Assembly (NCBI GenBank): GCA_016787605.1
Contig: JAEUUE010000064.1
Location: 1 to 41,037 of the forward strand
Reading direction: 5' to 3'
DNA length: 41,037 bases
DNA from: Cyclobacteriaceae bacterium
GTDB lineage: Bacteria; Bacteroidota; Bacteroidia; Cytophagales; Cyclobacteriaceae
Shown: in pieces, positions 7,836-13,937 of the stretch
Position numbering within the stretch: position 1 is the stretch's first letter
Layout of the letters: each line of letters begins with the position of its first letter
Notes under the pieces: model-generated
Seen by the model: the letters and a program-made list of their open reading frames with translations, nothing else
The model's database searches: none
What the model was told of the DNA's origin: nothing
Translations under genes and position numbers: made by a program

Positions 7836-10034
7836 ATGAGTTGTTTAGTGCCGGTGGCGGCAAATCGCGCCCACATTATTCCGCTGGTCTGCATTTTGTG
7901 TCTGTGGATGTTCAATTGCAGCCAGGAGAAGGCACGGGGTTCGCAGGATTACACGCAATACGTAAATCCATTCATCGGTACGGAAGGAACAGGTCATACC
8001 TTCCCGGGTCCGTGCATGCCGTTTGGAATGGTGCAGCCGGGACCCGATAATGCGGACAGCGGGTGGGACTATACCAGTGGTTACCAATACAAGGACAGCA
8101 TCATTCTTGGTTTTTCGCAAACGAGAGCCAATGGGACCGGCATCAATGAGTTTGGTGACGTGCTTCTTCGGCCGTTAACGGATGAGAAGATCGAAAAGCC
8201 AGGCATGTCGTATCTCAAGGTGACGGAGAAAGCATCGCCTGGTTACTATACGGTCACCTTAGCCAACCGAGTAAAAGTTGAATTGACGTGCACGGAGCGG
8301 GTGGCGTTTCACCAGTACACCTATCCGGGCTCAACCGCAAGGCTGCTGGTTGATTTGCAGCATGGGCTTCGTTTCTTAACGGATTCGTTGGTGCTGGAGA
8401 GCGATGTGGAGATCGAAGACGAAAGAACCATCAGCGGATATTGTCACACAAAAAACTGGGTAGAACGAAAATACTTTTTTGCCATACAATTCAATGAGCC
8501 GTTTATTTCTTCAAGCGAATTGGAAAGAAAAGGGAAGGAAGCCGCGCCACGGTATCTTTTGACATTCGCGTTGAAAGACAGAGTCCTTCAGGCGAAAATA
8601 GCGTTGTCAACCGTTAGTGTCGAGTCTGCGAAAGGCAATTTAAGGAGGGAGTTACCGGGCTGGGATTTTGACGAGGTGGTCGAAAATGCAAAGGAGGTTT
8701 GGAACAGTTATTTGGGCAGGATTGATATCGATGCGAGCCAAACGCAGAAGGAAATCTTCTATAGTTCGATGTACCGTCTCTTCATTCAGCCTTCAAACAT
8801 TGCTGATGTGGACGGAAGATACAGGGGTCCCGACGATTCTATTCGAACCGCAGCGAATGGTCAGTATTATTCCACCCTTTCCTTATGGGATACCTATAGG
8901 GCGGCCCATCCGCTATACACGCTGATCGCCCCAGAGCGGGTGAATGGATTTGTGTATAGTATGATGGAGCACGCTAAAGCCGCCGGTTTTCTTCCGATCT
9001 GGACGGCCTGGGGCAAAGACAATTATTGCATGATCGGCAACCATGCCATACCCGTAATCGCTGATGCTTGCCTGAAAGGTTTTCCTGGTGTTGATGCCGA
9101 GGAAGCCCTGGGGCAAATGATAAAGTCCACGACAGAAAATCACATTAACAGCAACTGGTCACTGCTCAACCGATATGGCTATTACCCCTACGACAGCATG
9201 GATAACGAATCGGTTTCAAGAACATTAGAGCATGGCGTGGATGATTATTGTATTGCTTTCCTGGCAGAAAGAATGGGAAAGGCGGAAGTAGCGGCCACCT
9301 ATTACCGGCGCGCCAACTACTTCAAGAATCTCTACGACTCCACGACGAGACAAATGCGGGGCAAAGACAGCCACGGAAAGTGGCGGGAGCAGTTTGATCC
9401 GTTGATGGCTACTTCACCGATGAACAACCCTGGGGATTACACAGAGGCAAATGCGTGGCAGTATTTCTGGACCCCGGCACAGTATGATATCGAGGGTATG
9501 AGAGAACTGTTGGGAGGCCAAAAAGAGTTCACCGATCAACTCGATCGTTTTTTCAGCATCAATTCTATTCAAGCGAACAAGCATTTGGGGCAGGAAGCAA
9601 TGATTGGTCAATATGCACATGGCAATGAACCCAGTCATCATGTCGCCTACCTCTACGCTTTTTCTGAAAAGCCGCATCGCACAGGTGAACTGGTCAGCCA
9701 AATCTGCAATTCATTCTATACGAATGCCCCAACAGGTTTGATTGGCAATGACGATTGCGGACAAATGAGCGCCTGGTATATTTTTTCTGTGCTGGGGTTT
9801 TACCCGGTAAACCCGGTAAATGGAGATTTTGTTTTTGGGAGCCCCCAGGTCAACAGGGCAACCATTGAGTTGGCCCAGGGGAAGAAGTTCGTTATTGAGA
9901 CAAGGCGATCCTCCGGAAGCTCCTATCCCGGGCAACACAGAATTTTGAACGATAAACCAATCGAGGACCCTTTCATATCTTACCCGGTCATCATGAAAGG
10001 AGGAATATTGACTTTTGAAATGCCTGATAAATGA
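7836..10034 (+). CDS. Glycoside hydrolase family 92 exo-alpha-mannosidase, probable lipoprotein
   Basis: GH92 enzymes are calcium-dependent inverting exo-alpha-mannosidases that trim N-glycans and mannans. The 732-residue product starts at ATG 7836; the frame is open further upstream, but only this start places a signal peptide (IIPLVCILCLWMFNC, Cys as likely lipidation site) at the N-terminus. Family landmarks: YVNPFIGTEGTGHTFPG near the start, WDTYRAAHPLYTL (about 350), AHGNEPSHH (about 595) and GNDDCGQMSAWYIFSVLGFY (about 635). The C-terminus ends in a normal GGILTFEM strand. It overlaps the GH127-like gene by four bases (ATGA), so the two are translationally coupled. The DNA is visibly more A+T-rich than addB or dnaE, which hints at a different origin. 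The exact mannose linkage cannot be read from sequence. Confidence 0.92.
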   Translation: MSCLVPVAANRAHIIPLVCILCLWMFNCSQEKARGSQDYTQYVNPFIGTEGTGHTFPGPCMPFGMVQPGPDNADSGWDYTSGYQYKDSIILGFSQTRANGTGINEFGDVLLRPLTDEKIEKPGMSYLKVTEKASPGYYTVTLANRVKVELTCTERVAFHQYTYPGSTARLLVDLQHGLRFLTDSLVLESDVEIEDERTISGYCHTKNWVERKYFFAIQFNEPFISSSELERKGKEAAPRYLLTFALKDRVLQAKIALSTVSVESAKGNLRRELPGWDFDEVVENAKEVWNSYLGRIDIDASQTQKEIFYSSMYRLFIQPSNIADVDGRYRGPDDSIRTAANGQYYSTLSLWDTYRAAHPLYTLIAPERVNGFVYSMMEHAKAAGFLPIWTAWGKDNYCMIGNHAIPVIADACLKGFPGVDAEEALGQMIKSTTENHINSNWSLLNRYGYYPYDSMDNESVSRTLEHGVDDYCIAFLAERMGKAEVAATYYRRANYFKNLYDSTTRQMRGKDSHGKWREQFDPLMATSPMNNPGDYTEANAWQYFWTPAQYDIEGMRELLGGQKEFTDQLDRFFSINSIQANKHLGQEAMIGQYAHGNEPSHHVAYLYAFSEKPHRTGELVSQICNSFYTNAPTGLIGNDDCGQMSAWYIFSVLGFYPVNPVNGDFVFGSPQVNRATIELAQGKKFVIETRRSSGSSYPGQHRILNDKPIEDPFISYPVIMKGGILTFEMPDK

Positions 10035-11935
10035 AAGCAACCACTTTTCTGATCGTCCTGGGAATTTCGTTGAGCTTGCGGGCACAGCAGCAGGACGTTT
10101 TCCAACCGATGCCCCTCGGCAGCATCCAGCCCACCGGGTGGCTCAAAGTGCAGATGGAAAAAGATATGAGGGGATTTGTGGGTAATCTTGATATTATCGT
10201 CCCGGAGTTGATTAATGATCCCATTTATGGTTCAGGCCGACTGCAAAAAAATTCGAAGGCGAAGGACCTGGGCAACATGAAGGCGGGCGACGCGGCTGGG
10301 GACGAACAATACAAGTGGTGGAATAGCGAAACACAGTCTAACTGGTGGGATGGATATATCCGACATGCTTTCTTGATCCGGGATAGCAGCGGCATGGAGA
10401 AAGCAAGACGGTACGTGATGTCCATACTGGCCACCCAGGATGAGGACGGCTACCTGGGCATCTATGACCAAGAGCTCCGTTACCGGTTCGCCTCCGAGAA
10501 TGGCGAGTTATGGTCGAAGGCGACCCTGTATAGGGGGCTGCTGGCCTATTATGAATTCACCAAAGACGAGAGCGTCTTCGGGGCCGTGAAGAACGCCGTG
10601 GAAAATGTCATGCGCAACTATCCAATAGGCGCATCCAGCCCCTTCAGTTCGGGTACAGCATTCAATGGCGGCGTATCGCACGGACTAACATTTACCGACG
10701 TATTGGAGCGAATGTATTACCATACCCGGGAGGAGAAGTACAGGGCGTACGCACTGTTCTTGTATAAAGACTTCTCACAAACCTATCAGTCCGAAGGCGA
10801 TGCGCAACTCAAGAATATCCTGGACCCTGGTTATAAACTGTGGTCTCACGGCGTGCACACCTTTGAACACATCAGGGCGGTGATTATCGCCCGGTACGCC
10901 TCTTCGGAAAAAGAGCTGGACCAAGCGCTGGAGACCTACCTGGGCAGAGTCAGGAAAGCCACCACTATTAGCGGCGGAGCGATTGGTGATGAGTGGATTG
11001 CCGGCCGGGAGGCGGATGCTTCCCATACCGGGTATGAGTACTGTTCTTTGCAGGAACTCCTGGACAGCTATAGCCTGCTTATGCAGAAGACGGGAACTGG
11101 AAGCATGGGCGATGCGGTGGAGAATATTTTCTACAATGCCGCACAGGGCTCCCGGAACCCGAACCATTCCTGCATCGCCTACCTCAAGACCGACAATTCT
11201 TATGAAATGTTGGGAACAAAGAACGGTGAAATCGAGCCGGACAGAAAACAAACCCGCTACAAGTACTCGGCGGCTCATCAGGATGTCGCGGTTTGCTGCA
11301 ATCCCAACGCCGGAAGGATTTCTCCCTACTTTGTTCAGAATTCCTGGATGAAGGAAAATGATACCACGCTGGTCGCCGCGCTATTGATGCCCAACGTAGT
11401 GGAGACGGCGGTTAAGGGTTCAAAAGTGGTTGTCGAGAACAAGACCGGGTATCCCTATCAGAACACCCTGAGTTTCCGGATTCGGGTGGAGAAACCCATT
11501 TCATTCACGATCAAGATCAGGAAACCGGGTTGGGTTACGGGTGTAGTTACCAAGGAGAACTACCGGCAGGAAGGAGATTTCCTGGTCATTCACAGGGTGT
11601 TCTCTTCCACCGATGAGGTGAATGTTTCTTTGGAAAGCAAGATTCAAGTGGGTAAGGACGGAAAGGGAGAACGGTACTATTCCTTCGGCGCCTTATTGTA
11701 CGCGAAACCCATTGAGGCAAGAGAACTGAGGGGCAGGGTATATGCCAACCAATTTGCTGACTTGACCTATGAACCCATACAGTTAACTCATTATTCCTTC
11801 TACGATGCACACCAATCCGTCTACAAAGACGGAGTGATCCGGACACAGTTAATCAATGCCAAGACCGGTAAATTGGAGAAGGTGGAGCTGGTCCCCTTCG
11901 GGAAGACCATTTTGCGGCAAGTGACATTCAAGTGA
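10031..11935 (+). CDS. GH127-like (DUF1680) beta-L-arabinofuranosidase, secreted
   Basis: The 634-residue protein has an N-terminal signal peptide (MKATTFLIVLGISLSLRA, cleavage likely before QQQ) and the alpha/alpha-barrel of the DUF1680/GH127 group, whose characterised members remove beta-L-arabinofuranose. The metal and catalytic set is visible: Glu-Tyr-Cys in GYEYCSLQELLDSY (about 335-337) and the Cys pair in AVCCNPNAGR (about 421-422). This matches the Glu, Cys, Cys-Cys zinc site of the Bifidobacterium enzyme HypBA1, where the second Cys of the pair acts as nucleophile. Its ATG overlaps the end of the GH92 gene. The substrate is inferred; related families (GH146 and others) have similar folds. 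No SusC/SusD pair accompanies it here. Confidence 0.87.
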   Translation: MKATTFLIVLGISLSLRAQQQDVFQPMPLGSIQPTGWLKVQMEKDMRGFVGNLDIIVPELINDPIYGSGRLQKNSKAKDLGNMKAGDAAGDEQYKWWNSETQSNWWDGYIRHAFLIRDSSGMEKARRYVMSILATQDEDGYLGIYDQELRYRFASENGELWSKATLYRGLLAYYEFTKDESVFGAVKNAVENVMRNYPIGASSPFSSGTAFNGGVSHGLTFTDVLERMYYHTREEKYRAYALFLYKDFSQTYQSEGDAQLKNILDPGYKLWSHGVHTFEHIRAVIIARYASSEKELDQALETYLGRVRKATTISGGAIGDEWIAGREADASHTGYEYCSLQELLDSYSLLMQKTGTGSMGDAVENIFYNAAQGSRNPNHSCIAYLKTDNSYEMLGTKNGEIEPDRKQTRYKYSAAHQDVAVCCNPNAGRISPYFVQNSWMKENDTTLVAALLMPNVVETAVKGSKVVVENKTGYPYQNTLSFRIRVEKPISFTIKIRKPGWVTGVVTKENYRQEGDFLVIHRVFSSTDEVNVSLESKIQVGKDGKGERYYSFGALLYAKPIEARELRGRVYANQFADLTYEPIQLTHYSFYDAHQSVYKDGVIRTQLINAKTGKLEKVELVPFGKTILRQVTFK

Positions 11936-11981
11936 TTTTTCTGCGGACTTGTTCTGCGCCGGCCAGGTCATCGACCTTGGG

Positions 11982-12013
11982 TTGGGGATAGACCCTGATC
12001 ACCGTTACCTTTG
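11982..12013 (+). promoter_or_regulatory. Promoter apparently stranded upstream of a gene-start relic
   Basis: TTG at 11982-11984 and TACCTTTG at 12006-12013 are 21 bp apart and match the Bacteroidota -33/-7 consensus well. Four bases later comes an ATG (12018) that opens only a ten-codon frame. Its first four codons are the same as those of the YkgJ-like gene 822 bases further on. The promoter probably served that gene before the intervening DNA arrived, and may now drive the membrane-protein gene at 12066. Confidence 0.55.
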
Positions 12014-12016
12014 CCC

Positions 12017-12029
12017 CATGGACCTCGAC
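12017..12029 (+). repeat. Left copy of 13-bp direct repeat flanking a cassette
   Basis: CATGGACCTCGAC here is identical to 12839-12851, where it forms the start codon and first codons of the YkgJ-like gene. The two copies bracket an AT-rich 0.8-kb segment. Confidence 0.8.
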
Positions 12030-12043
12030 CGCTCCGTATTTAT

Positions 12044-12070
12044 TTCGTGAAAATTCGTGCAATTCATGGC
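12044..12070 (+). repeat. Left copy of the 27-bp ATTCGTG repeat
   Basis: These 27 bases match 12813-12839 at 24 positions. The words AATTCGTG and ATTCGTGGC belong to a dispersed repeat that I recall from many Bacteroidota genomes. The start codon of the following membrane-protein gene (12066) lies inside this copy. Confidence 0.7.
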
Positions 12071-12701
12071 TGAAAAGAAGGTGATATTCAGGTCCAAGCT
12101 TTATGATAGAACAAAAGTTCGCGAGCCGAATTATTGGAAATATCTTAATGTGGCCATTTTTGGCCTTGCACTAGGATACTTGGTGCATACTATTAGCCAA
12201 TACGTTTCATTATTTTGGGTGCCTCTGTTTGATTTCAAGGTGTTGGAATTTGGCTTCTTGCTCATTGCCGTGGGGGCGATGCTCAATGATGCGTTTCGTT
12301 GGTACGGAGTAAGGGAAGGGAGGGGTCGTCCAATTGGTGATCTTGCACTGTCGGGTGATGAGATAGTAATCAATAATGAGGTAATTAGTGTATCCACCAT
12401 TGTCGAGTTGAAGGTTGAAATCCAGGAAATAAAGGGTGAGCTATCGTGGTGGGGTCAAGGTTATTCAATCCTGAGTGGGACCGCGAATACCCTGGAGTTT
12501 ACGGCAAACGGAAGAACTTCTGTTCATCATTTCGAGTTATTCTCCGACTACCATTTGGATCAACTTTGTGATGTCCTTGGGCAACTGTATGCCAAAGGGA
12601 TTTTTGTTAAGGAGTTTTATCGGGGAGGAAGGACCTATCTTCTGGAGTCTCTTGGTTACGATGAGATCCAGGCGTTTAAGCGTAAGTATGGTTTCTCCTG
12701 A
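12066..12701 (+). CDS. Two-helix membrane protein with a PH-like cytoplasmic part, AT-rich
   Basis: The 211-residue product from ATG 12066 (a GTG at 12057 is possible) has two hydrophobic segments (about 26-45 and 52-75), followed by a soluble domain with beta-strand patterns (DLALSGDEIVINNEVISV, LEFTANGRTSVHHFELF) and a C-terminal helix. The architecture resembles the protein at 193-747: two helices, then a PH/YcxB-like domain. The sequences are not obviously homologous by eye. Base composition is much richer in A+T than the neighbours. The gene lies entirely between two direct-repeat pairs, which suggests it arrived as a cassette. Function unknown. Confidence 0.68.
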   Translation: MAEKKVIFRSKLYDRTKVREPNYWKYLNVAIFGLALGYLVHTISQYVSLFWVPLFDFKVLEFGFLLIAVGAMLNDAFRWYGVREGRGRPIGDLALSGDEIVINNEVISVSTIVELKVEIQEIKGELSWWGQGYSILSGTANTLEFTANGRTSVHHFELFSDYHLDQLCDVLGQLYAKGIFVKEFYRGGRTYLLESLGYDEIQAFKRKYGFS

Positions 12702-12812
12702 GGCAGGCTACAAAGCATCGGTCTACTTCCATCTTTGCCGGCAATTGATCACACCGGCCCTCATTTGCATTAAATCCGTGCCATCCGTGGCTGACCTGAC
12801 CGTTGCACTTAA

Positions 12813-12839
12813 TTCGTGACAATTCGTGTAATTCGTGGC
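12813..12839 (+). repeat. Right copy of the 27-bp ATTCGTG repeat
   Basis: This copy ends at the base before the YkgJ-like start codon. It is preceded at about 12775-12792 by a related word (ATCCGTGCCATCCGTGGC). The rest of the gap 12702-12812 shows no gene. Confidence 0.7.
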
Positions 12840-12851
12840 ATGGACCTCGAC
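12839..12851 (+). repeat. Right copy of 13-bp direct repeat
   Basis: CATGGACCTCGAC is identical to 12017-12029 and overlaps the first four codons of the YkgJ-like gene. Confidence 0.8.
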
Positions 12852-13325
12852 AAGTTCCGACAACGCGCCGCCGCCAAAAAAGCCGAACACCGCCAGTTTC
12901 TATTGGGCTTAAAGAAGAAGGACGCCCGGAAAGTTGACAACGCCTTCCATGCCGTGCACGAGGAGGTCTTCGCCGAAACCGATTGTCTTGCCTGCGCCAA
13001 CTGCTGCAAGACCACCAGTCCCATTTTTAACCAGACCGATATCGAGCGAGCGGCGAAGGCGCTGCGGATCAAGCCGGGCGAGTTCATCGAAAGATATCTC
13101 CACGTCGATGAGGACAAAGATTTCGTTCTGAAGTCAGCACCTTGCCCGTTCCTGGGGCCGGACAACTACTGCTCGATCTACGACGACCGCCCAAAAGCCT
13201 GCCGCGAGTACCCGCACACCGACCGCAAGAAGATGGTGCAGATTATGGAGCTCACCGCGAAGAACACGCAGGTGTGTCCGGCGGTTTTTGAGATGGTGGA
13301 GCGGCTCAAAAAAATAAACCTGTGA
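12840..13325 (+). CDS. YkgJ-family cysteine-cluster protein
   Basis: This 161-residue protein carries the UPF0153/YkgJ cysteine pattern: CLACANCCK (about 49-57), CPFLGPDNYCSIYDDRPKAC (about 106-125) and a last Cys in VCPAVF. The family is presumed to bind zinc or an iron-sulfur cluster; its cellular role is not established. The start is ATG 12840, which opens the conserved MDLDKFRQRAA; in-frame upstream codons lie in repeat DNA. The stop codon sits inside the left arm of a terminator hairpin that serves the convergent trxA. Its natural promoter may be the one at 11982-12013, now about 830 bases away. Confidence 0.85.
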   Translation: MDLDKFRQRAAAKKAEHRQFLLGLKKKDARKVDNAFHAVHEEVFAETDCLACANCCKTTSPIFNQTDIERAAKALRIKPGEFIERYLHVDEDKDFVLKSAPCPFLGPDNYCSIYDDRPKACREYPHTDRKKMVQIMELTAKNTQVCPAVFEMVERLKKINL

Positions 13326-13350
13326 TGGAGAGTACTCCTTTCACAGGTTT
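13316..13350 (-). terminator. Intrinsic terminator of trxA, overlapping the ykgJ-like stop codon
   Basis: AAACCTGTGA (13316-13325) pairs perfectly with TCACAGGTTT (13341-13350), and the loop contains an inner GGAG/CTCC stem. On the minus strand the hairpin is followed by TATTTTTTT, a good terminator for trxA. On the plus strand there is no T-run. Confidence 0.8.
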
Positions 13351-13379
13351 ATGGATTTCTCGCAAAGGCGCGAGGGCGC

Positions 13380-13397
13380 TCCCGATAGCTATCGGGA
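13380..13397. repeat. Palindrome TCCCGATAGCTATCGGGA
   Basis: A perfect 18-bp palindrome sits within a GGCGCGA-rich stretch (13363-13411) between the convergent ykgJ-like and trxA genes. A degraded relative (ATAGATATCGGGA) occurs at 854-866 in the broken tRNA copy. From memory this is a dispersed palindrome in Bacteroidota genomes. Confidence 0.7.
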
Positions 13398-13413
13398 TAA
13401 GGCGCGAAGGTGT

Positions 13414-13737
13414 TTAGCCTACTTGTGCCTTGAGTTTGCCGGCCAGTACGGATTTCGGTACGGCGCCGATCTGCTTGTCAACGATCTGGCCGTTCTTGAA
13501 TACGAGCAGGGTGGGGATGGAACGCACGCCGAAACGGGCGGTCACCTGGGGGTTTTCGTCCACGTTCAACTTGGCCACAACGGCCTTGCCTTCGTATTCG
13601 GAGGCCAGTTCTTCAACGGCAGGCCCGATCATTTTGCAGGGACCACACCATTCGGCCCAGAAATCGACCAGTACAGGTTTATCGGATTTGATGGTTGCGT
13701 CAAACGTCGCGTCGGTGAGTTCAAGTGCTTTAGCCAT
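13414..13737 (-). CDS. trxA: Thioredoxin
   Basis: The 107-residue protein is a standard cytoplasmic thioredoxin that reduces disulfides at the expense of thioredoxin reductase and NADPH. The active site WCGPC is at residues 30-34, the buried Asp in VLVDFWAEW is at 25, and the cis-proline loop is in RSIPTLLVF. Length and order of elements are typical, and no signal peptide is present. It has its own TATATTTG promoter core and a strong terminator at 13316-13350, so it is probably monocistronic. Confidence 0.97.
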   Translation of the reverse strand: MAKALELTDATFDATIKSDKPVLVDFWAEWCGPCKMIGPAVEELASEYEGKAVVAKLNVDENPQVTARFGVRSIPTLLVFKNGQIVDKQIGAVPKSVLAGKLKAQVG

Positions 13738-13778
13738 GGGAAAAGTATGTGTTTTTGAGTGTTTTCAGGTTGAGAACG

Positions 13779-13812
13779 CAAATATAACCGGGGAAGTTCA
13801 ATAAAGGTTCAA
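13779..13812 (-). promoter_or_regulatory. Promoter of trxA
   Basis: The minus strand has TATATTTG at 13779-13786 (a full TAnnTTTG match) and TTG at 13810-13812, 23 bp upstream. The -7 core lies about 41 bases before the trxA start codon. Confidence 0.6.
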
Positions 13813-13844
13813 CGATTGCTTTGTTCATTATTCGGGGATGGCTG

Positions 13845-13860
13845 TGTAACCATGGTTACA
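13845..13860. promoter_or_regulatory. Perfect 16-bp palindrome, candidate operator
   Basis: TGTAACCATGGTTACA is a perfect palindrome in the 200-base gap between trxA and dnaE, about 60 bases upstream of the trxA -7 element. It is too short to be a terminator and has the form of a dimer binding site. No regulator is assigned. Confidence 0.45.
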
Positions 13861-13880
13861 GTTTTGGCAGGTTCCGGCGC

Positions 13881-13931
13881 CCTTCATCCTTTTAGCCACG
13901 GCATTAATGCCGGGGCCAAAAAGAATGAAGG
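13881..13931. repeat. 51-bp imperfect palindrome just after dnaE
   Basis: CCTTCATCCTTTTAGCCA and the opposing GGGCCAAAAAGAATGAAGG pair with few mismatches around the core CGGCATTAATGCCG. It ends seven bases from the dnaE stop codon. A long hairpin in dnaE mRNA is expected, but without a T-run downstream. The core resembles a dispersed Bacteroidota palindrome as far as I recall. Confidence 0.7.
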
Positions 13932-13937
13932 ATTCGA

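Noticed and set aside
12017-12851. Insertion sequence
   Set aside because: There are direct repeats but no transposase and no terminal inverted repeats, so it is reported only as a cassette of unknown mechanism.
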